64,000 nucleotides of DNA from Streptomyces katrae. Lineage in GTDB: Bacteria > Actinomycetota > Actinomycetes > Streptomycetales > Streptomycetaceae. Position numbers and translations under genes: made by a program. The stretch is taken from positions 3,844,001 to 3,908,000 of the forward strand of contig NZ_CP020042.1 in NCBI RefSeq assembly GCF_002028425.1, written 5' to 3'. Every line of letters begins with the position of its first letter. Within the stretch, counting starts at the first letter, position 1. Below the pieces are notes generated by a model. It saw only the letters and a list, made by a program, of their open reading frames with translations, was not told the origin of the DNA and searched no databases. This document shows positions 43,209-52,175 of the stretch, piece by piece.

Positions 43209-44033
43209 TCAGCGGCTGTTCAGCGCGGGCGGAGCACCCTGGCTGCGCGGGCGTTCGTCGACCATCCTGCCCCATACGATCATCCGGTAGGTGCTCGTGA
43301 ACTCCGGGGTGCAGGTCGTCAGCGTGATGTACCGGCCGGGTCCGGTGAACCCGGAACCCTCCGGCACCGGCTTGATCACGGAGACGTTCGCCGGGGAGGT
43401 CTGCGGCAGGACCGAGGTCATCTTGTACGTGTAGTACGCGTCCCGGGTCTCGACGACGATCGGGTCCCCCGGCACCAGCTGGTTGACGTACCGGAACGGT
43501 TCGCCGTGGGTGTTGCGGTGCCCGGCGAGCGCGAAGTTGCCCTGCTGGTCGGACGGCATGGCCGTCTTCAGCGCGCCCTCGGAGTAGTGGCCGACCATCC
43601 CCTTGTCGAGCACCTTCGCCTTGCTGACGCCCTCGGCCACGGGCACCTTCAGGTCGAGCTTGGGGATGTGGAGGATGGCGAAGCCCTGCCCCGGTTCGAA
43701 GGCGGCCACGGGCGGCGCGGCGGCCGCCGGGGGGTGCTCCCAGGTCTGGCGCAGGGAGCCGGCGGCCCCGTCGGCCGTCCGCTCGGCCAGCAGGTTCGTG
43801 TACCAGAGCTGGTAGGCGACGAAGAGCAGCATCACCACGCCGACGGTGATGAACAGCTCGCCGACAGCCCGGCTGAGCACGACCACCGGCCCGCCGGACC
43901 GCGGGCTCGCGCGCCGGCGTCCGCGACCGCCCCGTCTGCGGGCCCGCGCGTGCGAGCGCTTCGCGGCCTCCTGCGCTGCCCTGCGCCGCGCGGCCCGGCC
44001 CTCGCTGGGCGCGGACGGCGCGACCGTCGTCAC
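43209..44033 (-). CDS. Class E sortase (SrtE type), second copy
   Basis: This 274-aa sortase starts at GTG 44033 overlapping the pabA/trpG stop (GTGA). A basic, disordered cytoplasmic tail of about 55 residues, longer than in the downstream sortase, precedes the membrane helix (GELFITVGVVMLLFVAYQLW). Catalytic motifs are NFALAGHRNTHGEPFRYVNQ, with the His, and ITLTTCTPEFTSTYRMIVW, with Cys and Arg. The extra tail may localise it. It forms a tandem pair with the 42450 gene. Confidence 0.93.
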   Translation of the reverse strand: MTTVAPSAPSEGRAARRRAAQEAAKRSHARARRRGGRGRRRASPRSGGPVVVLSRAVGELFITVGVVMLLFVAYQLWYTNLLAERTADGAAGSLRQTWEHPPAAAAPPVAAFEPGQGFAILHIPKLDLKVPVAEGVSKAKVLDKGMVGHYSEGALKTAMPSDQQGNFALAGHRNTHGEPFRYVNQLVPGDPIVVETRDAYYTYKMTSVLPQTSPANVSVIKPVPEGSGFTGPGRYITLTTCTPEFTSTYRMIVWGRMVDERPRSQGAPPALNSR

Positions 44034-44668
44034 GCGACGGCCTTGCCCACCACCGGGGCCAGGCCCTCCGACCGGGCGACGGCGCCGGCGTCACCGCAGC
44101 GCACGAGCCAGTTGGCGAGCATCCGGTGGCCCCACTCGGTGAGCACCGACTCGGGGTGGAACTGGACGCCCTCGACGTCGTGCTCCCGGTGCCGCAGGCC
44201 CATGATGATCCCGTCCTCGGTGCGGGCGGTGACCTCCAGCACGTCGGGCAGGTTCTGCGGTTCGGCGGCCAGGGAGTGGTAGCGGGTGGCGGTGAAGGGC
44301 GAGGGCAGTCCGGCGAAGACGCCCAGTCCCTCGTGGATCACGGGGGAGGTCTTCCCGTGCAGCAGCTCGGGGGCCCGGTCCACGACACCGCCGTAGGCGA
44401 CGGCCATGGACTGCATGCCGAGGCAGACGCCGAAGACGGGGACGCCGGTGTCGGCGCAGTGCCGGACCATGTCGACGCAGACCCCGGCCTCCTCGGGCGT
44501 GCCGGGGCCGGGGGAGAGGAGGACGCCGTCGAAGCCGTCCTGGGCGTGGGCGAGCTCCACCTGGTCGTTGCGCAGCACCTCGCATTCGGCGCCGAGCTGG
44601 TAGAGGTACTGGACCAGATTGAAGACAAAGCTGTCGTAGTTGTCGACAACCAGAATGCGCGCGCTCAC
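44030..44668 (-). CDS. pabA: Glutamine amidotransferase, PabA/TrpG (aminodeoxychorismate or anthranilate synthase component II)
   Basis: The 212-aa amidotransferase releases ammonia from glutamine for a chorismate-using partner. It starts at GTG 44668 (SARILVVDNYDSFVFNLVQY). The class I motif is GVPVFGVCLGMQSMAVAYGG with the nucleophile cysteine; the His/Glu are in GVQFHPESVLTEWGHRML. Whether it serves folate (PabA) or tryptophan (TrpG) cannot be told without the partner, which is not nearby. It overlaps both neighbours by GTGA, placing a metabolic gene inside a cell-envelope operon. Confidence 0.92.
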   Translation of the reverse strand: MSARILVVDNYDSFVFNLVQYLYQLGAECEVLRNDQVELAHAQDGFDGVLLSPGPGTPEEAGVCVDMVRHCADTGVPVFGVCLGMQSMAVAYGGVVDRAPELLHGKTSPVIHEGLGVFAGLPSPFTATRYHSLAAEPQNLPDVLEVTARTEDGIIMGLRHREHDVEGVQFHPESVLTEWGHRMLANWLVRCGDAGAVARSEGLAPVVGKAVA

Positions 44669-44841
44669 GGAGTGGCTCCCGATCCCTCGTCCACCGTCAC
44701 ATCGTTGAAGGGAAGGAGCGGCTCGGCCCACGGGAAGACGTACTGGAACAGCACGAACACCACTGCGAGGACCAGTACGAGACAGATCAGCGCCCGCACC
44801 CACGCGTTGCCCGGCAGATGCCGCCAGATCCAGCCGTACAT
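44665..44841 (-). CDS. 58-aa single-span membrane protein
   Basis: The protein starts MYGWIWRHLPGNAWVRALIC at ATG 44841 with GGAAACGGA upstream. It has one transmembrane helix (LICLVLVLAVVFVLFQYVFP) and a short, acidic C-terminus (FNDVTVDEGSGATP). Its stop overlaps the start of pabA/trpG, so it is a real translated gene. The conserved tryptophan and PW..P at the membrane edge suggest a small regulator of the sortase/cell-wall cluster. I cannot assign a function. Confidence 0.75.
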   Translation of the reverse strand: MYGWIWRHLPGNAWVRALICLVLVLAVVFVLFQYVFPWAEPLLPFNDVTVDEGSGATP

Positions 44842-44932
44842 TCCGTCCGTTTCCTTCGTCGTCCACGATTCCCTCACGCACCGCGGGGGCGGTACCGCAC
44901 CAGACTACGGGCCGGGGGCCCCGGGGCGGGGG

Positions 44933-45676
44933 TCACCCGGGCAATCCCCCGGGATCGGCGGGCGCCGCGGCGGTGAGCTCCGCCCAGACGATCAGGCGGT
45001 GGCTGTGGCCCCACTCGGGGTCGCAGGTGGTGAGGGTGAGGTACTTGCCGGGGACGGCGAAGGGGGAGCGGCCGGGGACGGGGCCGACCACCGCCGTCTC
45101 GGTGGGCAGGACGCGCAGCGGCTCGGCCCGGACGGTGTAGGTGTAGCGGTTCACCGCGTCGCGGACGACCACGGTGTCGCCGGGGCGCAGCTCGTCCAGG
45201 TCCTTGAAGGGGTCGCCGTAGGTGCGCCGGTGGCCGGCGACGGCGAAGTTCCCCTCCGCTCCGGGGCGGGCGGTGCCGGTGTAGTGGCCGAGGCCCTTCT
45301 TGAGCAGGCCGGTGTCCGTGCCCTCCAGGATCGGCTTGCTCCAGTCCGCGCCGAAGCGGGGCACGTACATCTCGGCGAAGGCCTGCCCGGCGGGGTAGGG
45401 CGGCGGCGGGGGTGCGGCGGGGGCCGGGGAGGCGGAGGGGACCGGGGAGGCGGAGGGGACCGGCGGGGGCGCGGGGGCGGGGGCCGCCGCCCAGCGGTCG
45501 CGCAGCCGGGCCCGTTCCCCGTCCATGGCCCGGTCCGCCGTGATCCCGGTCCACAGCAGGACGTACACGGTGAAGAGCACGATCAGCGTCCCTGCCGTCA
45601 GGCACAGTTCGCTGAACGTCCGTACCAGCAGGCGCAGTACGGCGTCAGGGCGAGGCGGTCTCCAGCGGCTTCGCAT
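44933..45676 (-). CDS. Third class E sortase
   Basis: The 247-aa protein starts [20 protein letters not shown]. An anchor helix (LCLTAGTLIVLFTVYVLLW) is followed by a Pro/Ala/Ser linker containing a duplicated PVPSASP segment. The sortase fold has NFAVAGHRRTYGDPFKDLDE with the His and YLTLTTCDPEWGHSHRLIVW with Cys and Arg. CDPEWGHSH differs from CTPxxTS in the other two, so substrate choice may differ. It overlaps the DUF881 gene by 32 nt. Confidence 0.92.
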   Translation of the reverse strand: MRSRWRPPRPDAVLRLLVRTFSELCLTAGTLIVLFTVYVLLWTGITADRAMDGERARLRDRWAAAPAPAPPPVPSASPVPSASPAPAAPPPPPYPAGQAFAEMYVPRFGADWSKPILEGTDTGLLKKGLGHYTGTARPGAEGNFAVAGHRRTYGDPFKDLDELRPGDTVVVRDAVNRYTYTVRAEPLRVLPTETAVVGPVPGRSPFAVPGKYLTLTTCDPEWGHSHRLIVWAELTAAAPADPGGLPG

Positions 45677-46421
45677 AGTGGAGGTCCACTGTGCCGGAGT
45701 AGCCGGGAAGTGTCAGCCGCTTGTCCTCGTCCACTTTCCAGCCGAGCCCGTACGCGTTGACGTACAGCTGGTAGTTCTGGATGGCGGGGGAGTTGTTCAG
45801 GGCCTTGCGCAACGCGCCCGGGTCGCCGACCGCCGACACCTTGTACGGGGGCGAGTAGACCCGGCCCTGGAGGATCAGGGTGTTGCCGACGCAGCGGACG
45901 GCGCTGGTGGCGATCAGCCGCTGGCCCATGACCTCGACGCCCTCGGCGCCGCCGAGCCACAGCGCGTTCACCACTGCCTGGAGGTCCTGCTGGTGGATCA
46001 CGAGGTCGTTGGGCTGGGGCTCGGGGACGCCCGGGACGCGGGCGGTGGCGTTCGGCGGGGCGTCGTTGAGGGTGACGCTGAGGCCCTTGCCGGTCAGCTC
46101 CTCGGTGCCGGAGGCCTTGCGCAGGGCGGCGAGCTTGGCGTCCTCGGCCTTGGTGCTGCCGTTGTCGCGGTCGGCGAGGGCGTCGACCTGGGCGCGCACG
46201 GCGGCGGCGCTCTTCTCCAGCTCGGCGTTGTTGGCGCTGCGCTCGTGGATCAGGTCGGAGAGCTTGAGGAGGGAGGCGTCCGTGCGGATGTTCGTACCCT
46301 TGGACGTGTTGAAGCTGGTGACGAAGATGAGGCCCGCCAGGGCGAACACGGCGGCCGTGAGCAGCCGCACCGGCCTGGCCCGGCGGCGGGGACCCGCGGA
46401 GGAGTCGTCGGAATTGGTCAA
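45645..46421 (-). CDS. DUF881 family membrane protein
   Basis: The 258-aa protein has a transmembrane helix near residues 20-40 ([20 protein letters not shown]), then a coiled-coil stretch with an [20 protein letters not shown] segment and the DUF881 domain ([32 protein letters not shown]). DUF881 resembles the extracytoplasmic part of divisome-type proteins. The start is taken as TTG 46421 because AAGGAGAAGG sits 5-14 nt upstream; a GTG at 46445 would leave that ribosome site inside the gene. It is first in the operon with the sortase. Confidence 0.85.
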   Translation of the reverse strand: MTNSDDSSAGPRRRARPVRLLTAAVFALAGLIFVTSFNTSKGTNIRTDASLLKLSDLIHERSANNAELEKSAAAVRAQVDALADRDNGSTKAEDAKLAALRKASGTEELTGKGLSVTLNDAPPNATARVPGVPEPQPNDLVIHQQDLQAVVNALWLGGAEGVEVMGQRLIATSAVRCVGNTLILQGRVYSPPYKVSAVGDPGALRKALNNSPAIQNYQLYVNAYGLGWKVDEDKRLTLPGYSGTVDLHYAKPLETASP

Positions 46422-46513
46422 CGTACCCTTCTCCTTCAACGCCACAGGTCCACTACGCTAACGGACGCCCGGGGCAGGCAAGGTCCCCCAGCGCATCGAC
46501 AGGAGAGCCCCTC

Positions 46514-46771
46514 GTGCCGAAGTCACGTATCCGCAAGAAGGACGACTACACGCCGCCGCCGGCGAAACAGCAGGCGCAGCAGATCAGGCTGGGGAGCCGC
46601 GGCTGGGTCGCCCCGGTCATGCTGGCCTTCTTCCTGATCGGGCTCGCGTGGATCGTCGTCTTCTACGTGACCGACACCCAGCTGCCAATCGAGGCGCTGG
46701 GCAACTGGAACATCGTGGTCGGTTTCGGATTCATCGCCGCCGGCTTCGGCGTCTCCACGCAGTGGAAGTAG
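46514..46771 (+). CDS. crgA: CrgA cell division protein
   Basis: This 85-aa protein with two membrane helices ([39 protein letters not shown]) inhibits FtsZ ring formation in Streptomyces and coordinates septation with sporulation. The N-terminus [16 protein letters not shown] is conserved. GTG 46514 has AGGAGAG eight nt upstream. It is divergent from the DUF881/sortase operon and followed by a DnaA-box palindrome. Confidence 0.95.
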   Translation: MPKSRIRKKDDYTPPPAKQQAQQIRLGSRGWVAPVMLAFFLIGLAWIVVFYVTDTQLPIEALGNWNIVVGFGFIAAGFGVSTQWK

Positions 46772-46806
46772 TACACGGATAGGCGAGCGGCGCAACCTCT
46801 CCCCAT

Positions 46807-46873
46807 GAGTTATCCACAGCGTCATCCACACCTGAGGAAAAGACAGAAGATCTGTGGATAACTCTGTGGAGAG
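46807..46873. promoter_or_regulatory. DnaA-box inverted repeat downstream of crgA
   Basis: GAGTTATCCACAG (46807-46819) and its exact reverse complement CTGTGGATAACTC (46852-46864) face each other across 32 nt. Each contains a perfect TTATCCACA DnaA box (46810-46818 and 46853-46861). Weaker matches TCATCCACA (46822-46830) and TGTGGAGAG (46865-46873) lie within. The clustering and pairing are beyond what base composition should produce. It lies outside oriC in the convergent crgA-rhomboid gap. Confidence 0.7.
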
Positions 46874-46888
46874 TTGACGCCGGTGTGA

Positions 46889-47764
46889 TCAGGTGAGTGC
46901 GGCCGTCCGCATGATGATCACAGCTACCGTGAGCAGCAGGACCGCCACGCAGACCGCCCCCTGGACCACGGTGCGCCTCCTGCCCGTGGCGGGGGCGAGC
47001 AGCCCCAGCGCGACCAGCGCGCCCGTCACCAGGCCTCCGATGTGCGCCTGCCAGGACACCGACCAGCCACCCCCCAGGGGCACGAAGGTCACCAGCAGCA
47101 TCAGCCCGAGGGTGATCAGCACCGGGCGCATCTCGTAGCGCAGCCGGCGGGCGAGGACCACGGTGGCGCCGAGCAGCCCGCAGATGGCGCCGGACGCCCC
47201 GAGCGTCGGGGTGTTCGGAGCCGTCAGCAGGTAGACCAGGGCACTGCCGCCCAGCCCGGACAGCAGGTAGAGGACCAGGTACCGGGCCCGGCCCAGGGCC
47301 GCCTCGAGCGGGCCGCCGATCACCCACAGGGCGACCATGTTGCCGAAGATGTGCCACCACTCGACATGCAGGAACACCGAGGTCAGCAGCCGGTGGTACT
47401 GCCCGGTGGAGACGCCCTCCACGGGCGCCCCGTAGTACTCCACGTACCGCCCCAGCAGCTCCAGCTGGACGGCCAGGCCGGGGACGGCGTACGCGGCGAG
47501 GAACACCGCCGCGTTGATCCCGATCAGGATCTTGGTGACGAGCTGGGGATCGGCGGCGACCAGCCCGCCCGCGACCGTCCGCGGCGCGTTGGCCGCCGGG
47601 GCGTGCCCCGTGCCGGACCCTCCGCGGACGCACTCGGGGCACTGGTAGCCGACCGAGGCGCTGATCATGCACTCCGGGCAGATGGGCCGGTCGCAGCGGG
47701 CACAGCTGATCCCCGTGTCGCGGTCCGGGTGGCGGTAGCAGCCCGGCAGACGCTCGGTGTCCAT
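46889..47764 (-). CDS. Rhomboid-family intramembrane protease with N-terminal zinc finger
   Basis: The 291-aa protein has a B-box-like zinc finger in residues 1-45 (C-rich: PGCYRHPDRDTGISCARCDR, ICPECM, CPECVRGG), then six or seven membrane helices. Rhomboid catalytic features are HVEWWHIFGNMVALWVIGGP, the serine in TLGASGAICGLLGATVVLAR and the histidine in WQAHIGGLVTGALVALG. Actinobacterial rhomboids often have such zinc fingers. The start ATG 47764 is clear. Repeats GTCCGTACAC lie upstream. Confidence 0.93.
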   Translation of the reverse strand: MDTERLPGCYRHPDRDTGISCARCDRPICPECMISASVGYQCPECVRGGSGTGHAPAANAPRTVAGGLVAADPQLVTKILIGINAAVFLAAYAVPGLAVQLELLGRYVEYYGAPVEGVSTGQYHRLLTSVFLHVEWWHIFGNMVALWVIGGPLEAALGRARYLVLYLLSGLGGSALVYLLTAPNTPTLGASGAICGLLGATVVLARRLRYEMRPVLITLGLMLLVTFVPLGGGWSVSWQAHIGGLVTGALVALGLLAPATGRRRTVVQGAVCVAVLLLTVAVIIMRTAALT

Positions 47765-47808
47765 CGGTCCCCTCGGTCAGCGGCGGGGCAGGGAGCGGGT
47801 CCCTGCCG

Positions 47809-47846
47809 GTCCGTACACGTCCAGTCCGTACACAAGCAGTACGGAC
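47809..47846. promoter_or_regulatory. GTCCGTACAC repeats and stem upstream of the rhomboid gene
   Basis: GTCCGTACAC occurs at 47809-47818 and 47824-47833. The second copy also forms an 8-bp stem with GTACGGAC at 47839-47846 (loop ACAAGCA). It could be a terminator for the cyclophilin gene or an operator for the rhomboid gene, which begins 45 nt away. Confidence 0.5.
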
Positions 47847-47867
47847 GGACGGCCGCGTCGGTTCCCG

Positions 47868-48407
47868 TCAGCGCGTGACCTCGCGCCGCTCCACGGACAC
47901 CGACTGGATGATCACGTCGTCCAGCGGGCGCTCGGTGCGCGGGTTGGTCGGGCCGGACGCGATGGCGTCCACGACCTTCTGGCTGGCCTTGTCGGTGACC
48001 TCGCCGAAGATGGTGTGCTTGCGGGTCAGCCAGGCGGTGGGCGCGACGGTGATGAAGAACTGCGAGCCGTTGGTGCCCGGGCCGGCGTTGGCCATGGCGA
48101 GCAGGTACGGCTTGGTGAAGGCGAGGTCCGGGTGGAACTCGTCGGCGAACTGGTAGCCGGGGCCTCCGGTGCCGTTGCCGAGCGGGTCGCCGCCCTGGAT
48201 CATGAAGCCGCTGATGACGCGGTGGAAGACGGTGCCGTCGTAGAGCGGGGACGTGGTCTTCTGGCCGTCCGTGGGACGGGTCCACTCGCGGGCGCCCGTG
48301 GCGAGCTCCACGAAGTTCCGCACGGTCTTCGGCGCGAAGTTCTCCAGCAGCTCGATCTCGATGTCGCCGTGGTTCGTCTTCAGGGTGGCGTAGAGCTTCT
48401 CGGCCAC
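47868..48407 (-). CDS. ppiA: Peptidyl-prolyl isomerase (cyclophilin)
   Basis: The 179-aa protein catalyses cis-trans isomerisation of prolyl bonds. It begins VAEKLYATLKTNHGDIEIEL at GTG 48407 with GGAAGG eight nt upstream. The active site is in FHRVISGFMIQGGDPLGNGT and NAGPGTNGSQFFIT, and HTIFGEV is typical. No signal peptide, so it is cytosolic. Streptomyces keeps this gene near crgA and the gyrase block. Confidence 0.95.
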   Translation of the reverse strand: MAEKLYATLKTNHGDIEIELLENFAPKTVRNFVELATGAREWTRPTDGQKTTSPLYDGTVFHRVISGFMIQGGDPLGNGTGGPGYQFADEFHPDLAFTKPYLLAMANAGPGTNGSQFFITVAPTAWLTRKHTIFGEVTDKASQKVVDAIASGPTNPRTERPLDDVIIQSVSVERREVTR

Positions 48408-48599
48408 GGGTCTGCCTTCCATAGTCATCACTGTCGGTCCCGATCCTCCCACGGAGGGGAGTGCCCGGCTGAAATTCCGCCACCCGGATGCCCTCTCGCC
48501 ACGGATGCCCCGTCACGCATGCCGCGCGCCGCGCCGGCAGGCATGATCCGACAAAGGGTGGAAAGGTGAACTGTGTCCGCCACCGAGGAGGAGGATCCC

Positions 48600-49274
48600 G
48601 TGACCCGCAAGGACAGCGTGAGCCTGGCCGCCGAGAACGCCAGGGACGCCATGAGGCACGCGGCGGAAGTGGTGGCACCCTACGCGGGGACCGCCAGGGA
48701 CGCGGCCGTCCACTACGCCCAGGAGGCGAACGCACGGCTGGCCCCGAAGGTCTCGTCCGCCGCCGTCCAGGCGTCCCAACAGGCCCGCGCCGCCTATGAC
48801 ACCCATCTGCATCCCCGGATGGCGGCGGCCCGCACGCACCTGCCCCCGAACGTGGACCGGGCCGCCACGAAGGCCGTCCACCAGACGCGGCAGGCGTGCC
48901 GGCACGCGGTCGACTACACGGCGCCGCGCCTGGAGAGCGCCCTCGCCGCCGCCCACCCGGTCGCGGAGGAGGCCTCGAGCCGCTCGATGGCCGCGCTGGC
49001 CGCGCTGCGCGGGCAGGTCTCCGCGAAGGACGTACAGCGGCTGGTGCGGCGCGGCGAACGGCGTGCGAAGTGCGCGCGGCTGCTCAAGGGGGTCGCGCTC
49101 GTCGGCGTACTGGCCGGCGGGGCGTTCGCGGCCTGGAAGTGGTGGGACCAGCAGTCGAACCCGGACTGGCTGGTGGAGCCCCCGGCCGCCACCGAGCTGT
49201 CGGCGCAGGACACCGCACCGGCGAGCTTCGACGACGAACTGGCGGCGAAGGAGAAGGAGAACGGCACGCACTGA
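48600..49274 (+). CDS. DUF5324 family protein
   Basis: The 224-aa protein starts at GTG 48600 (TRKDSVSLAAENARDAMRHA) after a clear GAGGAGGAGG. The first 150 residues are Ala-rich amphipathic helices with repeated DAA/QAR patterns that look like an apolipoprotein- or LEA-like helical bundle. A single transmembrane helix follows (GVALVGVLAGGAFAAWKWW), with an acidic C-terminal tail. It matches actinobacterial DUF5324. It could line or curve the membrane; no enzyme motif is visible. Confidence 0.85.
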   Translation: MTRKDSVSLAAENARDAMRHAAEVVAPYAGTARDAAVHYAQEANARLAPKVSSAAVQASQQARAAYDTHLHPRMAAARTHLPPNVDRAATKAVHQTRQACRHAVDYTAPRLESALAAAHPVAEEASSRSMAALAALRGQVSAKDVQRLVRRGERRAKCARLLKGVALVGVLAGGAFAAWKWWDQQSNPDWLVEPPAATELSAQDTAPASFDDELAAKEKENGTH

Positions 49275-49302
49275 GCGCGGCCGCCCGCACGCGAACCGGA
49301 GA

Positions 49303-49334
49303 AGGGGCCCGGATCCACCAGGATCCGGGCCCCT
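49303..49334. terminator. Bidirectional terminator between DUF5324 and LysM genes
   Basis: AGGGGCCCGGATCC (49303-49316) and GGATCCGGGCCCCT (49321-49334) form a perfect 14-bp stem with loop ACCA. Confidence 0.9.
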
Positions 49335-49362
49335 CCCGTCGCTACCGGCCGCCGCCGCCCGC

Positions 49363-49854
49363 TCAGCTGGGCAGCGTCAGCACCTGCCCCGGGTGGATGA
49401 GGTCGGGGTTGGCCCCGATCACGCCGCGGTTCAAGGCGTACAGCTCGCGCCAGCGGGCCTCGTTGCCGAGCTCGCGGCGGGCGATCGCGGAGAGCGAGTC
49501 CCCCGGCTTGACGGTGTACGTGCGCTTCTTGGCGGCCGGCGCCGGCTTCGGCGGCACCGGTACGGCCTTGTGCGCGGCCGACAGGTCACTGGGCTCGGCC
49601 GGACCGGGGTGCGGCCGGGTCTGCCCGGTTCCGGCCTTCGGCGGCATGGCCGCCGGCTTCGGCGCCGCGGCCGCCCTGGGCGGGGCCGGGGCGGCCATCC
49701 GCTCGGCGGCCGCCTTGGTGGCCGCCGCCGCGTCGGTGTACTTCGAGCCCATGTCGGAGTGCGTCGGCGGGACGGCGCCCGCGGCGGCAGCCTGCTGCTC
49801 GGTCTGCTCCTGCTGCTTCTTCTTGTCGTGCTTCAGGAAATCGAAGAGTCCCAT
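49363..49854 (-). CDS. LysM domain protein
   Basis: The 163-aa protein starts MGLFDFLKHDKKKQQEQTEQ. A charged N-terminus and Ala/Pro-rich middle end in one C-terminal LysM domain (YTVKPGDSLSAIARRELGNE, LYALNRGVIGANPDLIHPGQ, VLTLPS) that binds peptidoglycan or similar glycans. There is no signal peptide or membrane helix, so a cytosolic location or nonclassical export is possible. MGLFDFLK is found in several small actinobacterial LysM proteins. Confidence 0.9.
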   Translation of the reverse strand: MGLFDFLKHDKKKQQEQTEQQAAAAGAVPPTHSDMGSKYTDAAAATKAAAERMAAPAPPRAAAAPKPAAMPPKAGTGQTRPHPGPAEPSDLSAAHKAVPVPPKPAPAAKKRTYTVKPGDSLSAIARRELGNEARWRELYALNRGVIGANPDLIHPGQVLTLPS

Positions 49855-49962
49855 CTGCGTGCGCCTCCGGCGTGGTGTGGGTGCCCCCTGGGTGCGTACC
49901 TCCCTCCACTGTCGTCCACGGGACGCGCCACGGCCCTGCGACGGGGCCATCCGGGGGACGCA

Positions 49963-50004
49963 AAAGACCCCCTGACCAGCGTTTTCGCAGGTCAGGGGGT
50001 CTTT
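49963..50004 (-). terminator. Terminator of tRNA-Ala
   Basis: AAAGACCCCCTGACC (49963-49977) and GGTCAGGGGGTCTTT (49990-50004) form a 15-bp stem with a 12-nt loop, starting 6 nt after the tRNA on the minus strand. The stem ends in A/T-rich sequence. Confidence 0.9.
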
Positions 50005-50010
50005 ATGAAG

Positions 50011-50083
50011 TGGAGCCTAGGAGATTCGAACTCCTGACATCTGCCTTGCAAAAGCAGCGCTCTACCAACTGAGCTAAGGCCCC
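50011..50083 (-). tRNA. tRNA-Ala (TGC)
   Basis: On the minus strand the acceptor GGGGCCT pairs with AGGCTCC (one G:T), discriminator A. The anticodon arm CTGCT-TTTGCAA-GGCAG gives TGC. The D arm AGCTCAGTTGGTAGAGC and T arm AGGAGTTCGAATCTCCT are intact. CCA is not encoded. Confidence 0.95.
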
Positions 50084-50245
50084 GTGCGTCCGGACGCGGG
50101 CCCTCCCCCGGGAGGGAGTGTCCGTTCCGCAGGACAGAGTACCCGGTGCACCCCCTCATCCCGCAAAATGATGGGGACTCCCGCCCCGCGACCACGCTCC
50201 GTAAGATGCTCGCGAGGTTCGCACCAGCGAAGGGGAGTAGTAAGA

Positions 50246-50794
50246 GTGGACGCAGTGCAGCAAGAGGCCACCGCCAGAGCCCGGGAGCTTCAGCGCAGTT
50301 GGTACGGGGAGCCCCTCGGCGCCCTGTTCCGGCGGCTCATAGATGACCTCGGCCTGAACCAGGCTCGCCTCGCTGCTGTCCTCGGACTGTCGGCGCCGAT
50401 GCTGTCCCAGCTGATGAGCGGGCAGCGCGCCAAGATCGGGAACCCCGCCGTCGTCCAGCGGGTGCAGGCCCTCCAGGACCTCGCCGGACAGGTTGCGGAC
50501 GGCAGCGTCAGCGCGGGCGAGGCCACGGACCGGATGGACGAGATCAAGAACACCCAGGGAGGGTCCGTCCTCAGCAACAGCGGCCAGACCACGACGAGTT
50601 CCGGCGCCCCCACCGTCAAGCGGGTCGTCCGCGAGATCCAGTCGCTGCTGCGGTCGGTCTCGGCGGCCGGCGACATCATCGACGCGGCGAACGCCCTCGC
50701 CCCCAGCCACCCCGAACTGGCCGAGTTCCTCAGGGTGTACGGCGCCGGGCGCACGGCGGAGGCGGTGGCCCACTACGAGGCCCACCAGAACTGA
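50246..50794 (+). CDS. HTH-domain transcriptional regulator
   Basis: The 182-aa protein starts at GTG 50246 (DAVQQEATARARELQRSWYG) with AGGGGAG eight nt upstream. The helix-turn-helix is Xre-like (LNQARLAAVLGLSAPMLSQL, MSGQRAKIGNPAVVQRVQAL). The rest is helical, with SAGEATDRMDEIKNTQGGSV and a dimerisation-like C-terminus. It belongs to a conserved actinobacterial family of unknown target. It is directly ahead of a Ser/Thr kinase gene (46 nt) and likely in an operon with it, suggesting it is a kinase substrate or regulator. Confidence 0.85.
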   Translation: MDAVQQEATARARELQRSWYGEPLGALFRRLIDDLGLNQARLAAVLGLSAPMLSQLMSGQRAKIGNPAVVQRVQALQDLAGQVADGSVSAGEATDRMDEIKNTQGGSVLSNSGQTTTSSGAPTVKRVVREIQSLLRSVSAAGDIIDAANALAPSHPELAEFLRVYGAGRTAEAVAHYEAHQN

Positions 50795-50840
50795 CGCACC
50801 GGGGGGCGACGGGGGACGGAACGGGGGGACGGGCACAGCG

Positions 50841-51956
<1,116 letters not shown>

Positions 51957-52160
51957 CCCCCACCACCCCAGGGGCGCGGGGACCTGCGCGGCCAGCCACA
52001 GACGCCCGGCACCCAACCACCAACCGCACCACCCCCAGGGGCGCGGGGAACTGCGCGACCAGCCCCAAACCCCCCGCACCCAACCACCAACCGCACCCCC
52101 CCAGGGGCGCGGGGAACTGCGCGCTCACCCCAGACGCCCCGCACCCGAAGCCCCCAACCC
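51957..52160. repeat. Tandem streptomycete repeat, three copies of about 66 bp
   Basis: CCAGGGGCGCGGGGAACTGC-type units begin at 51968, 52035 and 52101, each continuing GCGACCAGCC..AC(G/A)CCC, a Pro-rich spacer and CACCCAACCACCAACCGCAC. This is a common Streptomyces intergenic repeat. It separates convergent genes and probably terminates both. Confidence 0.85.
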
Positions 52161-52175
52161 GGCGGAGCCCACGGG

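Noticed and set aside
34005..50083. tRNA pseudogenes, because CCA is missing
   Set aside because: Many actinobacterial tRNAs do not encode CCA, and stems are intact.
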